64,000 bases of DNA from Alphaproteobacteria bacterium (GCA_947475175.1 CANJLN010000002.1:1-64000), one strand, 5' to 3'. Numbered from the stretch's first letter, positions 43,501 through 53,525 are shown. Notes: generated by a model from the letters alone, not told the origin. A program made the numbers and translations.

Positions 43501-44844
43501 TTATTTGATCGGAGTTACTTGTGGCACTATTACTTTTTGTATAATCCCTGCTTGCAGTGCCTGCACAATGACCCCTTCTGTTTTACCTACAGCAAACTCT
43601 TGGTAGATTTTATCAAAATTTTCTATTGCTTTAACTATATCTTTATACCCAAGCTTTGAAATATCAAGTTGAACTTTCGAAGGAGTATTATAAAGTACTG
43701 CGTTAATAGGACCCTTAGCTACCAAGCAATTTTTTACAAGCTTCAATAGTTCACGTATTTTATTGAACATATACATTAAGATACGAAACCTAGGTTTGTT
43801 TTCTTTCAAAACAATCGGTTTCACGTCTAAAATCCCCTGCATTTCTTCAAATAGTTTTTTTGAATTTTCACCTTTGACAAATTGATTTAAAGCAGGAGAA
43901 TTAAACTCCGTATCTATTAAATTTACTAACTTTTGCGCATCATAGTTATAGCTTTTAAATTCCCTAGGTAAAACTTTTCGAGCTAAAGATAGTGCTGCGG
44001 CATATCCATTGTAAAAACTAAACAATTTATAAGGATGATAAGGCATTAAATCTTGCTCTTTAAACTCCTCCGTAAATTCCGCTAGCCTTAATTTCCTTTT
44101 TTTGTGTTTCTTTACATAAAACGAACCTATATTTGAGTTAAAAGAACGCCCTCCACATGAACCATTGTGATCACTCCAAAAGACTTTATCTTTGTTGGCA
44201 ACACCAAGAAGCAGCAAGCTACTTGTGTAATCAGGATAAAGAGGCCAAAATAACCGACCAGTTTTTTGAACGACTTCATCTCCCAATGCTTTTAGAAAGC
44301 AAAAATTATGGGTATTAGGGAAACAAAGAAAATTAAATTTTCCATAATTACGTATCATGTTATTGACATCAATCTGACAGAGATATCCTGTATTGCAGGT
44401 TTTATAAAGCTCTAAAATATTGCCATAAGCTGGAATTTCATGTAGTTTCCCAGAACTCTTCCAATCTTCATGGTAAAATAAAGACGAGTTCCAAATAACT
44501 ATTTGCGCTTCATGTTTTGTTATAATTTCATATGTTTCTTCTAGTGTTTTAGGAAGCAAAACATCGTCATCTCCAACAAAAACAACGTATTTTCCATTTG
44601 CGTATGACCATGCAAAATCAAAATTATCTGGCATGGATAAACGTTCCGATGTTCGGTAATAACGAACTTTTGTAAACTCTGCCCTCTTTACTACTTCAGC
44701 AGTTTCAGGATCTGAATAATTATCAGAAACAATTATTTCAAAATCCTGAAAAGTAATTAACTTACACGCTTCCAGATTTTTTTCTAATAACTCAGGACGA
44801 TTACAAGTTGGTATTACTATTGAGAAAAATGGTTGGATTGTCAT
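43501..44844 (-). CDS. Family 2 glycosyltransferase
   Basis: 447 residues. GT-A start FFSIVIPTCNRPELLEKNLE, IIVSDNYSDPETAE, the metal-binding ANGKYVVFVGDDDVLLPKTL at about residue 90, and a long C-terminal extension of some 200 residues without recognised domain. It builds a glycosidic bond in the O-antigen. It ends exactly where the MBOAT gene begins. Confidence 0.88.
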   Translation of the reverse strand: MTIQPFFSIVIPTCNRPELLEKNLEACKLITFQDFEIIVSDNYSDPETAEVVKRAEFTKVRYYRTSERLSMPDNFDFAWSYANGKYVVFVGDDDVLLPKTLEETYEIITKHEAQIVIWNSSLFYHEDWKSSGKLHEIPAYGNILELYKTCNTGYLCQIDVNNMIRNYGKFNFLCFPNTHNFCFLKALGDEVVQKTGRLFWPLYPDYTSSLLLLGVANKDKVFWSDHNGSCGGRSFNSNIGSFYVKKHKKRKLRLAEFTEEFKEQDLMPYHPYKLFSFYNGYAAALSLARKVLPREFKSYNYDAQKLVNLIDTEFNSPALNQFVKGENSKKLFEEMQGILDVKPIVLKENKPRFRILMYMFNKIRELLKLVKNCLVAKGPINAVLYNTPSKVQLDISKLGYKDIVKAIENFDKIYQEFAVGKTEGVIVQALQAGIIQKVIVPQVTPIK

Positions 44845-44847
44845 TTG

Positions 44848-45615
44848 TTACTTTTTCCTCTTAATCCATCCACTTGGCCAATAAGTTACAGGTGTACTTA
44901 TTGTGCTTTCATTAAACAAAAAAGAAGGAGTGGATATTTCAAAATTAGGATTAGCGGCAACAAAGTCTATTGCCGCTTGCTTAGGATTATTCGTTACCCA
45001 ATCAGGTTTTGTTCTAGGTGCTCCCACGACTTGCTCCATTATACCATCTGTTGCAACAATGTAAGACCCAGGTGTGACAAACTTGGAATATGCATTTAAC
45101 TCACCCAAAACATGTTCATATGTATGATTAGAATCTAACAAAACCAACACTACATCATCCGGCTGAATGAGTTTTTCCACCTCATTGACAGTCGCCGAAG
45201 CGATTGAATCAGATTCAATCAAAGTTATGTAACTAGATAATTCATGCTCTTCAATTGCTTTACGGTTATGAGGCCTGATTTCAATATCAACGCCAATTAC
45301 TCGACCTCTCCCCATCAATCGCAACAAAGAAGCATAAAACACTAACGATCCACCATGAGCTACACCTGTTTCTATAATCAAACTGGGTTTGATTTGATAA
45401 ATAACCTCTTGGGTTCTCACCATATCCTCAGGCAATTGAATAACAGGACGGCCTAGCCATGTAAACGTATATACATGCTTTTGGTCCCATCCGACCTGAA
45501 GCCAAGCATTAGAAATGGCTTCAAAAGCTTCTGGTTCACTGAAGGAATAATCGATTGGTCCATCCTCAGATGAAAGAGATATCTTTCTATTTTTTAAATC
45601 AATATACATTGTCAT
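44848..45615 (-). CDS. CmcI-like SAM-dependent methyltransferase
   Basis: 255 residues from ATG 45615, which overlaps the previous stop as TGATG. LIIETGVAHGGSLVFYASLL is the SAM-binding motif, followed by VIGVDIEIRPHNRKAIEEH and the metal-binding VLVLLDSNHTYEHVLGELNA. This family (named cephalosporin hydroxylase/CmcI) contains sugar O-methyltransferases such as those acting on rhamnose. In this locus it probably O-methylates an O-antigen residue. Confidence 0.82.
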   Translation of the reverse strand: MTMYIDLKNRKISLSSEDGPIDYSFSEPEAFEAISNAWLQVGWDQKHVYTFTWLGRPVIQLPEDMVRTQEVIYQIKPSLIIETGVAHGGSLVFYASLLRLMGRGRVIGVDIEIRPHNRKAIEEHELSSYITLIESDSIASATVNEVEKLIQPDDVVLVLLDSNHTYEHVLGELNAYSKFVTPGSYIVATDGIMEQVVGAPRTKPDWVTNNPKQAAIDFVAANPNFEISTPSFLFNESTISTPVTYWPSGWIKRKK

Positions 45616-46424
45616 CAACCACGCTTAGATATAAAATTTTCAACTAATTTACGGTAACAGTCTAAAACAGAGCGCGGTGAGAAGTTAAATTCGCCCTCAA
45701 GCCGCTCAATAGAAATAGAAGGGAATTTAATAACTTTTGCTTCTTGAGAGACTGTAATTGGATATCCTGTTATTTCATTCAAAATTTCTGCTATTTGGAT
45801 ATTTTTCAAATTACAACCACTCGCCACATTGTAAGTTCTATGTTGTCCATGAGTAGCTATCATTAGTAGAGACTCTACTACGTCCTCCACCATAATATAA
45901 TCTCTTTCAGACTCCAAAGAATCTTTTAAAAAAATAGCTTCATTTCTAACAGCTTCTTTACACAAGGCATACAAAAAATTACTTGATTCGAAGTCATTGC
46001 CACATACATTTGAAAGGCGTGCTACCCTTATCTGTTTATTTGGAAGACTCAAACAGGTACTCTCTCCCATTACTTTTGAAATATTGTACAACTCATCAGG
46101 ATCATTGGGAACTACACTTATAGGAGATTCTTCTCTAGTATGAGCGCTATTTTTGTACAAACGTGAAGAGGATAAATATAAGAAAGAATCAAAAGTTGCT
46201 TGATGCAAAAAAGAGTTCAAACAACTAACATGAGCTTCCACCGTGTCAAAAGGTCTTTGACGATAATCTGAGGTAACCCCTATACAGTAAATCACATTGC
46301 CAAGAGGCTTTTTAAGTATTGAAGAGTCATCTCTTGAAGGAATAAAAACATCTAGCTTTTTTCGTTGTAATTCACGAACAATCTCGCCCCCAATAAAACC
46401 AACTCCTCCTAAAACAGTGTACAT
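45615..46424 (-). CDS. NAD-dependent sugar epimerase/reductase (SDR)
   Basis: 269 residues. MYTVLGGVGFIGGEIVREL, IYCIGVTSDYRQRPFD, FLYLSSSRLY, YNISKVMGE (Tyr/Lys), RLSNVCG. It is shorter than classical epimerases. In context it is the best candidate for the 4-ketoreductase that finishes the C-methylated deoxysugar after RfbG, the C-methyltransferase and the 3,5-epimerase; this is inference. Confidence 0.78.
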   Translation of the reverse strand: MYTVLGGVGFIGGEIVRELQRKKLDVFIPSRDDSSILKKPLGNVIYCIGVTSDYRQRPFDTVEAHVSCLNSFLHQATFDSFLYLSSSRLYKNSAHTREESPISVVPNDPDELYNISKVMGESTCLSLPNKQIRVARLSNVCGNDFESSNFLYALCKEAVRNEAIFLKDSLESERDYIMVEDVVESLLMIATHGQHRTYNVASGCNLKNIQIAEILNEITGYPITVSQEAKVIKFPSISIERLEGEFNFSPRSVLDCYRKLVENFISKRG

Positions 46425-46426
46425 TT

Positions 46427-46915
46427 TTACTTTCTAACACCGATCATTTTAAGTGGAGAACCTGCATATATAGAAAAGGCTTCTAGCTTTCCTCTCACAA
46501 GAGAATGAGCAGCCACAACACATCCTTTAGCCAAATAAGCACCGTCTAATATTACACAATTTGCACCAATCCATACATCATCCTCAACAATAATACCACC
46601 TTTAGAAGGAAGAAAACCTTGATCTTTGATAAACGTATCTGCTTTTACAAATTGATGATTAACAGGAGCAAAAGTACAATTAGCGGCTATTAAACATCCT
46701 TTTCCAATTTTCACGCCATTGCCAGTATATATAACAGTACCAGAATTAATGTGACTACCCAAACCTATGCGTAATGTTCCTGATCCACCTGCGGGTTTTA
46801 TTTTGACAAAACTATCAATTACCACATCATCTTCAATAATAATATCTGTTCCTTTTACAGATTCTTCAATATCAGCCAACAACGAAATCTTCGCTGAAAT
46901 TGCTATACTCAACAC
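46427..46915 (-). CDS. Left-handed beta-helix (hexapeptide) acetyltransferase
   Basis: 162 residues, apparently from GTG 46915, overlapping the rfbC-like gene by 7 bp. Hexapeptide repeats run through VKIGKGCLIAANCTFAPVNH, IIVEDDVWIGANCVILDGAY and GCVVAAHSLVRG, ending IYAGSPLKMIG, the typical WbbJ/LacA-type C-terminus with coenzyme A pocket. It probably acetylates a sugar hydroxyl or amino group of the O-antigen. Confidence 0.85.
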   Translation of the reverse strand: MLSIAISAKISLLADIEESVKGTDIIIEDDVVIDSFVKIKPAGGSGTLRIGLGSHINSGTVIYTGNGVKIGKGCLIAANCTFAPVNHQFVKADTFIKDQGFLPSKGGIIVEDDVWIGANCVILDGAYLAKGCVVAAHSLVRGKLEAFSIYAGSPLKMIGVRK

Positions 46916-47421
46916 AGCAACTGATCTCTTGGCGATATTATAGTTGCTCTAATCGGCCATTTGATATGATTATCGTCATACCCCATCACACGAGCTGATT
47001 CTGGCACATAATAATTATCAATCTGGTAAAAGACCTCGGAATCGTTAACCAAAGTTTGAAACCCATGCGAAAAACCCTTTGGGATATATAACATCTTTCC
47101 ATTATCTGCTGTCAACTCTTCTCCGTACCACTGATTGTAGGTCGGGGAATCAGGGCGAATATCGATCATCACGTCATAAATTGACCCACGTGCGCATCTG
47201 ACAATCTTTGTTTCAGCATAAGGCTCTTCTTGGTAATGCATACCGCGCATTGTGCCTTTTTCCTTATTAAAAGACGTACTACATTGGACAAAGTTTGTTA
47301 CCAGTCCGTGGTCAGCAAATTCTTTTGCACAAAAGGTACGCGCGAAATGGCCCCGTTCGTCAATATGAGGTTCCATCTCTATCAAATATGCGCCCTTTAA
47401 GAAAAGCTCGGTAAATTTCAT
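46909..47421 (-). CDS. dTDP-4-dehydrorhamnose 3,5-epimerase-like protein (RmlC/RfbC family)
   Basis: 170 residues. IDERGHFARTFCAKEFADHG, TMRGMHYQ (catalytic His), YDVMIDIRPDSPTYNQW, YIPKGFSHGFQTL and Tyr in FYQIDNYYVPESARVMGYDD. The fold is a cupin. No rmlA, rmlB or rmlD lies beside it. The neighbouring nucleotide-sugar genes are of the CDP branch, so the substrate is probably a CDP-4-keto-6-deoxy sugar. The start overlaps the upstream stop (TAATG). Confidence 0.88.
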   Translation of the reverse strand: MKFTELFLKGAYLIEMEPHIDERGHFARTFCAKEFADHGLVTNFVQCSTSFNKEKGTMRGMHYQEEPYAETKIVRCARGSIYDVMIDIRPDSPTYNQWYGEELTADNGKMLYIPKGFSHGFQTLVNDSEVFYQIDNYYVPESARVMGYDDNHIKWPIRATIISPRDQLLC

Positions 47422-48632
47422 TAGAGAATCTTTAGTTCAGGGATAGGAATAATGAACCGCCCACCTTGATTTCTATAAGCCTCTTGTTGTTTCATAATTT
47501 CTTCCGCAAAGTTCCAAGTCAGCAATAAAACATAATCAGGGTTTTCTTCTATCAAAGCTTGTGGCGAATATATCGGCAAATGAGTTCCTGGTGTAAAAAG
47601 GCCTTGCTTAACAGAGCTTCGATCAACCACAAAATCGAGGTAATCTTTACCAATACCAAAGAATGTTAATAAAGTTGTTCCTTTAGCAGATGCGCCATAA
47701 GCTGCAACTTTTTTTCCTGATTGACGAACTTCTTTCAAAAGCTTCAAAAGCCTTTGCTTAAGATCCTGCACTTTAGAACCAAAGGTTGAGTAATAGGGTA
47801 ATTTATCCAGTCCTTCTCTCTTTTCCTTATCTAAAAGCTCTCGAATAGAATTACTTCTCGTTGCGAACGCAGCATGATTTATAAACAATCTAAGCGAACC
47901 ACCATGAATTGACAGACGCTCCACATCGGTGATTAAAAGATTGTGCCTTGCAAACAATGCATCTAAGGCTGTTAAAGAAAAATAACATAAGTGCTCGTGA
48001 TAAATTGTGTCAAAAGCACAAGTTTCTACAAGATCACCTACATAAGGTACTTCAATGACAGCACACCCTTTTGGTTTAAGGAGCGTTGCTATACCCTTTA
48101 CAACCCCATTTAAATCCGGGACATGGGCAAGCACATTATTGGCATGAATAATATCAGCTTGTTTTCCTTCCGTTCTCAATTGATCAGCAAGTTTTGAGCT
48201 AAAAAATTCTGCCAAGGTTGGAATACCGCGCTCGTTAGCCACTTTGGCAATATTTTGAGCTGGATCAATCCCAAGAACAGATATGCCTTGCTCTTTATAG
48301 TGTTGAAGCAGATAACCATCATTACTTGCAATCTCTAAAACAAGAGAGTGCTCACCTAGATTTTTCCCCAAATGGTAAGCTAAATCTCTCGCGGACTGAA
48401 TCATCGTATCTGAATTGGAAGAAAAATAGACGTAGTCTGAAAAAAGAACTTCTGGCGGAACAGTCTCTGTAATTTGCACCAAAGAACAATCTTCACAAAA
48501 AACTAAATCCAGAGGATAAAATGGCTCAATCTCACCAAGCTGCTCTTTTTTCAAAAGCCTATTAGCCAGCGGTGTTTTTCCAAGTGAAAAAATAGGTTGA
48601 AGGTTTTGAGAGCGACAAGAACGACAATTCAT
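47421..48632 (-). CDS. NDP-hexose 3-C-methyltransferase-like protein (TylC3 layout)
   Basis: 403 residues. Zinc site CRSCRSQ ... FCEDCSLVQ (residues 3-60), with FSLGKTPLANRLL. SAM domain motif I LVLEIASNDGYLLQHY and HANNVLAHVPDLNG. C-terminal Methyltransf_14 domain KKVAAYGASAKGTTLLTFFG and YVLLLTWNFAEEIM. This three-domain layout is that of enzymes such as TylC3/TcaB9 that put a methyl at C3 of 4-keto-6-deoxy sugars. It sits directly after rfbG, making CDP-4-keto-6-deoxyglucose the likely substrate. Confidence 0.85.
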   Translation of the reverse strand: MNCRSCRSQNLQPIFSLGKTPLANRLLKKEQLGEIEPFYPLDLVFCEDCSLVQITETVPPEVLFSDYVYFSSNSDTMIQSARDLAYHLGKNLGEHSLVLEIASNDGYLLQHYKEQGISVLGIDPAQNIAKVANERGIPTLAEFFSSKLADQLRTEGKQADIIHANNVLAHVPDLNGVVKGIATLLKPKGCAVIEVPYVGDLVETCAFDTIYHEHLCYFSLTALDALFARHNLLITDVERLSIHGGSLRLFINHAAFATRSNSIRELLDKEKREGLDKLPYYSTFGSKVQDLKQRLLKLLKEVRQSGKKVAAYGASAKGTTLLTFFGIGKDYLDFVVDRSSVKQGLFTPGTHLPIYSPQALIEENPDYVLLLTWNFAEEIMKQQEAYRNQGGRFIIPIPELKIL

Positions 48633-48635
48633 AAT

Positions 48636-49613
48636 TTATCCTAATAAATGCTTTCTATACCATTCAATGGTAGCTAGCAGTCCTTTTTCCAAACCAAATA
48701 CTGGTTGCCATCCTAAAAGAGTTTTAGCTTTTGTGGAATCTAAATATTGATCCTGAATTTCACCTGAATTTTCACCCATAATGACGGGTTTTAAATTGCT
48801 TTGCATTAATTCAATAATTTTTTGAACCATTTGCGATGCTGACAATTGAGTCTCATTAGAAAAGTTAAAAGTTTCACCAAGCAAACTTGGATTTTCAGCT
48901 ATTTTTTCAGCCAAGCTTAAATAAGCACTCGCCGCATCCTCAACATAAATATAATCGCGTATTAAAGTCCCATCAGATCTAATAATAGGTTGTTGATTAC
49001 GAATAATAGAACGAATAGTACCAGGTACAATACGATTCCAGTTTAAATCTCCACCCCCAAAAAAGTTGCCACAACGTGTGATAACAGCAGGAACCCCGAA
49101 AGATTTGGCATAAGATTGAGTAATCATGTCAGCACAAGCTTTGCTGACATCATAAGGGTGAACAGCTCTAAGTGGCATCGTTTCGTTATAGGGAAGATCA
49201 GCCACATCTCCGTAAGCTTTATCAGATGAAGCAACGACAATTTGTTTGACTAAAGAACTTCGGCGACACGCTTCTAGTAAATTCCAGGTACCAGCAATAT
49301 TGCTCTCAAATGTGGATAATGGATTGCGATTGGCAATAGGCACAATAGTCTGTGCTGCCAAATGAAGAACTGTTTGTATTTCGTATTCTCCAAGCACACG
49401 CTCTAAAAATAAAGTATCTGAAAGATCACCTCTTACGCTTACAACTTTAGAAGACAGTTGATCTGAATAAAAATGACTTTGCGGCACATAATCGCGAACT
49501 AAAGCGACAACATCAGCACCTTTTTTTAACAAGTGCTTAACTACCCAGCCACCAACCAAGCCAGTAGCTCCCGTTACAAAGACTCGACGATCTTGCCAAA
49601 AATTGTTTTGCAT
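48636..49613 (-). CDS. rfbG: CDP-glucose 4,6-dehydratase
   Basis: 325 residues from ATG 49613, which overlaps the rfbF stop as [56 protein letters not shown] with [10 protein letters not shown] (Ser/Asp/Lys-Tyr catalytic set of RfbG) and [19 protein letters not shown]. The last block is diagnostic for CDP-glucose 4,6-dehydratase. Product is CDP-4-keto-6-deoxyglucose. Confidence 0.93.
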   Translation of the reverse strand: MQNNFWQDRRVFVTGATGLVGGWVVKHLLKKGADVVALVRDYVPQSHFYSDQLSSKVVSVRGDLSDTLFLERVLGEYEIQTVLHLAAQTIVPIANRNPLSTFESNIAGTWNLLEACRRSSLVKQIVVASSDKAYGDVADLPYNETMPLRAVHPYDVSKACADMITQSYAKSFGVPAVITRCGNFFGGGDLNWNRIVPGTIRSIIRNQQPIIRSDGTLIRDYIYVEDAASAYLSLAEKIAENPSLLGETFNFSNETQLSASQMVQKIIELMQSNLKPVIMGENSGEIQDQYLDSTKAKTLLGWQPVFGLEKGLLATIEWYRKHLLG

Positions 49614-50380
49614 TACCACACTTTCCAAGGGGCTTGCCCGCTACTCCATAGACCTTCAAGAAATTTCAAGTCTCTGACAGTATCCATGCATTGCCAAAAA
49701 CCTTCATGACAAAATGCAGATAGCTGGCCTTGCCTCGATAATTGTTCTAAAAGTTCACTTTCAAGACTTGAGGTGTTTCCTTTTATAAGGTCGAGAGCTT
49801 GTGGCTCAAAAATCATGTACCCACCATTGATCCAACCTTCTCCAGCTTGTGGTTTTTCTGTAAAGTGTTTAACTTGCTCTTTGTCAACGACAAGCCCGCC
49901 AAAACGGGCAGGAGGACGAACAGCAGTTACTGTAGCCAAACGCCCTTGTTGTTTATGAAAAGAAACAAGTTTATCAAGTGGGATATCGCTTACACCGTCA
50001 CCGTAAGTTACCATAAACGTTTCATTTTTCACCCACTCTGAAAGTTTTTTTACGCGACCACCAGTCAAAGTATCTGAGCCCGTATCTTCCAAGTGCACAA
50101 CCCAATCATCTCTTTCACGATGAATAACCCTTTTTCTACCTGCTGACAATTCAACCGTTAAATTACCATTTAGATCTGCATAATCTAAAAAATAACGCTT
50201 TATAACATCTGCTTTATAACCAAGAGCAATGACAAATTCTTTAAAGTCGTAATGCGCATAATGCTTTAAAATATGCCATAAGATTGGACGTCCACCAATT
50301 TCAACCATAGGCTTTGGTTTTGTCGTTGTTTCTTCGGTAAGACGTGTTCCAAACCCGCCAGCCAGAATAATTGTTTTCAT
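49613..50380 (-). CDS. rfbF: Glucose-1-phosphate cytidylyltransferase
   Basis: 255 residues. Nucleotide-binding start [40 protein letters not shown], the metal site [10 protein letters not shown] and [12 protein letters not shown]. It makes CDP-glucose from CTP and glucose-1-phosphate, the entry to the CDP-deoxysugar branch. It is coupled to rfbG and follows wzt by 12 bp. Confidence 0.95.
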   Translation of the reverse strand: MKTIILAGGFGTRLTEETTTKPKPMVEIGGRPILWHILKHYAHYDFKEFVIALGYKADVIKRYFLDYADLNGNLTVELSAGRKRVIHRERDDWVVHLEDTGSDTLTGGRVKKLSEWVKNETFMVTYGDGVSDIPLDKLVSFHKQQGRLATVTAVRPPARFGGLVVDKEQVKHFTEKPQAGEGWINGGYMIFEPQALDLIKGNTSSLESELLEQLSRQGQLSAFCHEGFWQCMDTVRDLKFLEGLWSSGQAPWKVW

Positions 50381-50392
50381 GAAATTTCCCTT

Positions 50393-51655
50393 TTAGCTTT
50401 GGTGTTCAGTTTCCCATACCAAATGAGGTCTAGTTAAACCTGGTACAGGCCCAACATAATCTCCTCGAGTTAGAAAGTCAGGAGTTGGTTCTATTATTTG
50501 AAAAGATATGACATCACGCTCGTGCACATGAACTGCCAAGGGGTCCATTGTGCTTATAGCAACATCAACTGTAAATCCTCCTTCATTTAAAAGGCGCGCA
50601 GGTAACCTAACATTCGAAACATATTCGCCCCTGCCTTTGCTTTCAAACCGGGCTTTTTCACTCGTGTCTCCACTAACAAATACCAATATACCCTCTTGGC
50701 TAGAAACATGTATGTTTGGTATTAGAGATATTCCTTCTTTTAATACCCTATAGCTTACTTCTATGCTTATCTCTTCATTAAACTGCAAAGAGTCTGCAAC
50801 TTCTTGCTGTGCATTCATAATACGGATACTTTTTAGCCTAACAATATCATTACCGGGAAGCATTTCTTCTGGCCATGTTCTCCAAGAACTATAGCCTGTC
50901 CCCGCAGTTAAATAACGACCTGTAACTTCAGCGGTAGGACCATCATCTATTAACTGCCCCTGTTCTAAGTATACAGCACGTGAACACAATCTATTAACGG
51001 CATTGATATTATGCGAAACAAAGATAATTGTCCTACCACTTTCACCTATTTCACGCATAGAATTCAAACATTTCTTTTGAAACGTAGCATCCCCTACTGC
51101 CAAAACTTCGTCAATTAGCATAATTTCCGGTTCTAGTTGAGCCGCAATAGCAAAAGCTAAGCGCATGTACATGCCACTAGAGTATCGCTTAACTGGTGTA
51201 TCAATAAATTTTTCAATTTCTGCATATTGAACAATATCATCAAACTTAGTATAAATTTCTCTTTTGCTCATACCCAGTATAGAGCCATTTAAAAAAATAT
51301 TTTCTCTTCCAGTAAGTTCAGGATGAAAGCCAGTACCCACTTCTAATAATGATCCAACTCTTCCTTTTAATTTTATTTGCCCATGAGTTGGATCAATGAT
51401 ACGAGCCAGTATCTTCAAAAGAGTACTTTTCCCAGCTCCGTTCCTTCCAATTAGACCAACGACTTCTCCCTCTTTTATGTCAAAAGAGACATCCTTCAGA
51501 GCCCAAAATGGTGATTCATTGAGAGTGGATTTCTTCTTGCTAAACAATCTCTTTGGAAAATTTCCTAGCTGAGCAAGTTGATCGCGAAAAGTAAGATAAG
51601 ACTGTTTTTCACCTATGTTAAATTCCTTAGAAATGTTCTCAATACAAATTGCCAT
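50393..51655 (-). CDS. wzt: O-antigen ABC transporter ATPase with C-terminal sugar-binding domain
   Basis: 420 residues. ATPase part: Walker A VVGLIGRNGAGKSTLLKIL, RVGSLLEVGTGFHPELTGRE, signature YSSGMYMRLAFAI, Walker B IMLIDEVLAVGDATFQKK. A C-terminal beta-sandwich Wzt_C domain follows (about 270-410, SLQFNEEISIEVSYRVLKEG). In characterised systems this domain recognises the modified non-reducing end of the O-antigen before export. Its presence implies that chain termination, perhaps by one of the methyltransferases here, gates export. Confidence 0.92.
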   Translation of the reverse strand: MAICIENISKEFNIGEKQSYLTFRDQLAQLGNFPKRLFSKKKSTLNESPFWALKDVSFDIKEGEVVGLIGRNGAGKSTLLKILARIIDPTHGQIKLKGRVGSLLEVGTGFHPELTGRENIFLNGSILGMSKREIYTKFDDIVQYAEIEKFIDTPVKRYSSGMYMRLAFAIAAQLEPEIMLIDEVLAVGDATFQKKCLNSMREIGESGRTIIFVSHNINAVNRLCSRAVYLEQGQLIDDGPTAEVTGRYLTAGTGYSSWRTWPEEMLPGNDIVRLKSIRIMNAQQEVADSLQFNEEISIEVSYRVLKEGISLIPNIHVSSQEGILVFVSGDTSEKARFESKGRGEYVSNVRLPARLLNEGGFTVDVAISTMDPLAVHVHERDVISFQIIEPTPDFLTRGDYVGPVPGLTRPHLVWETEHQS

Positions 51656-51701
51656 ATTTATTCCATCAAAGTAGTTTGCTCTAAAAACATATATTTTTTA
51701 C

Positions 51702-52541
51702 TTATATTCTATCTGCAATGCGTCGTTCAACCGTGTGAAAATAAATCCACCCTGTCCAGCCCAAAAACACTACCACAGAGAATGAAGTTAGGCACACTTG
51801 AAAACTTGGGAAAGGGTAGTTTTTTATGACCACCCATCTAAACGTTTCAATAATAGTAACAAGCGGGTTTAAAGCATAAACCACTCTCCACTTTTCTGGG
51901 ATAATGGAAAGAGGATAGAAAAGAGGAGAAATAAATTGCCCTGTTTGAATAAAATAAGCAAGAAGAAATTGAAAATCTCGGTAAAAGACACTTAGTCCGG
52001 CAAACCATAAACTACAGAAAAATGAACTTATTAAGGTAAAAACAATTAACACAGGTAACAACAACAATTTTATTGTAAACACTTTGTAAAACCAAAAAGA
52101 TAACAATATTAAGACGGTAGTGTTAACAGCTATATCAATAATAGCACTTGTCACAACTGTTGCCGGAATGAGAACGCGAGGAAAGTAAACCTTAGTAACA
52201 AGGCTTTGATTTGAAACAATGCTAGAACTCGCACTAGAAAGAGTTTTACTGAATGTTTGCCAAGGCACGAGACCACAAAACACCAACAAAGGATAAGGGA
52301 AATGCTCACTCAAATTACCTACGAAACGACCCACAACAAGAGTAAATATTATCATTGTTACAAGTGGTTGCAATACAACCCAAGTTACGCCTATAAAAGT
52401 TTGCTTGTAATGAACTAGGATGTCTCTTTTAACTAACGTTAAGAAAAGCTCTCTAAACATCCAGAGATCACGACAAGCTACTCTTCTGTATCCCGGCTGA
52501 GATTTTATAATTATTTCAGTTTCTACTAATTTTTTGGTCAT
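51702..52541 (-). CDS. wzm: O-antigen ABC-2 type transporter permease
   Basis: 279 residues with six predicted membrane helices. LTLVKRDILVHYKQTFIGVT is the amphipathic N-terminal signature, then VLQPLVTMIIFTLVVGRFVG, TKVYFPRVLIPATVV and YPLSIIPEKWRVVYALNPL. It forms the channel for lipid-linked O-antigen with Wzt 46 bp downstream. Confidence 0.93.
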   Translation of the reverse strand: MTKKLVETEIIIKSQPGYRRVACRDLWMFRELFLTLVKRDILVHYKQTFIGVTWVVLQPLVTMIIFTLVVGRFVGNLSEHFPYPLLVFCGLVPWQTFSKTLSSASSSIVSNQSLVTKVYFPRVLIPATVVTSAIIDIAVNTTVLILLSFWFYKVFTIKLLLLPVLIVFTLISSFFCSLWFAGLSVFYRDFQFLLAYFIQTGQFISPLFYPLSIIPEKWRVVYALNPLVTIIETFRWVVIKNYPFPSFQVCLTSFSVVVFLGWTGWIYFHTVERRIADRI

Positions 52542-52577
52542 TACTATGGTCTATTTAGTTAGCTTAGGTGGAATAGC

Positions 52578-53525
52578 TTAAGGCGCTAATTTAGAGATGA
52601 TTTTAACACCCGCATAAAAAAATTTATGGAAATTTAGGCAGATCTTGACCAAACTATCACCATTTGTAAGATTTTCAAAGATCTCAGTTTTTTCCAAACT
52701 AGTCTCGTGTATATTATTAATAAACTGTTTGATCATTTTCTTTTTCCAGTTCTTTATAAATTTCCCGCAAAAAACTCTCTTCTCGCTCAATTGCATTAAC
52801 TCGCTTGTGTTTTCAATAATTTGCCAAAATGCTATTGGATCGTTTGAATTTTTTGCTGAAAACCCATCTTCCAATCGCCTCCACGCACATAAAGCCTCAG
52901 GGATAAAGCATACCCCATCCGAAAGAGCAAGAGAGAGGTTAACAAAACTATCTGCATATGATTTCAACTGAGGGGGAAATCCACCAATTTGATTTAACGT
53001 TTCTCTCCTGTATAAGGCTGCATTACTTTGAATCCAATTCCCATATTTCATCAAATATTTTTCACACATCACATTGGAAATATAACCTGGCGTTTTAATA
53101 ACTTTAGGAGTTTTGAGTATTCCTTTATCATTACCACCAGCATCAATAACTCTTGTTAAGGAAGAGCAAAGACCCGCTTGCGGATTGTTTTCTAAAAAAG
53201 TTGCTGCTTCTCTCAAAAAGCTAGGAAAAGCATAGTCATCTGCGGCTGCAAAATACACATACTTACCTTTAGCCAAAGCCATCCCATCGTTTATAGCAGT
53301 TATCACTCCTTGATTCTTATCTTTTTTAACCAATCTTAGTGTATTAACTTTTTTTAATACTGATTCTATAACCTCGAGGCTATTGTCGGTTGATCCATCA
53401 TCAATAACAATGATTTCTTGAGGTAGAAGCGTTTGGTTAAGTATCCCTTGCAAGGCATGGCCTATAAAATGGGCTTGGTTATAATTTGGCATTATTACTG
53501 AAATAGAAGGAGAAGATAAGTTCAT
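52578..53525 (-). CDS. Family 2 glycosyltransferase
   Basis: 315 residues. SISVIMPNYNQAHFIGHALQ, EIIVIDDGSTDNSLEVIES, GKYVYFAAADDYAFP in place of the usual DxD, and GNWIQSNAALYRRETLNQIG. First gene of the long minus-strand O-antigen operon, transcribed away from eamA. It may start or extend the O-chain. Confidence 0.88.
   Translation of the reverse strand: MNLSSPSISVIMPNYNQAHFIGHALQGILNQTLLPQEIIVIDDGSTDNSLEVIESVLKKVNTLRLVKKDKNQGVITAINDGMALAKGKYVYFAAADDYAFPSFLREAATFLENNPQAGLCSSLTRVIDAGGNDKGILKTPKVIKTPGYISNVMCEKYLMKYGNWIQSNAALYRRETLNQIGGFPPQLKSYADSFVNLSLALSDGVCFIPEALCAWRRLEDGFSAKNSNDPIAFWQIIENTSELMQLSEKRVFCGKFIKNWKKKMIKQFINNIHETSLEKTEIFENLTNGDSLVKICLNFHKFFYAGVKIISKLAP

Noticed and set aside
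46909-47421. Calling this gene rmlC of a dTDP-rhamnose pathway
   Set aside because: No rmlA, rmlB or rmlD is adjacent. The neighbours are CDP-sugar genes, so only the family is assigned.
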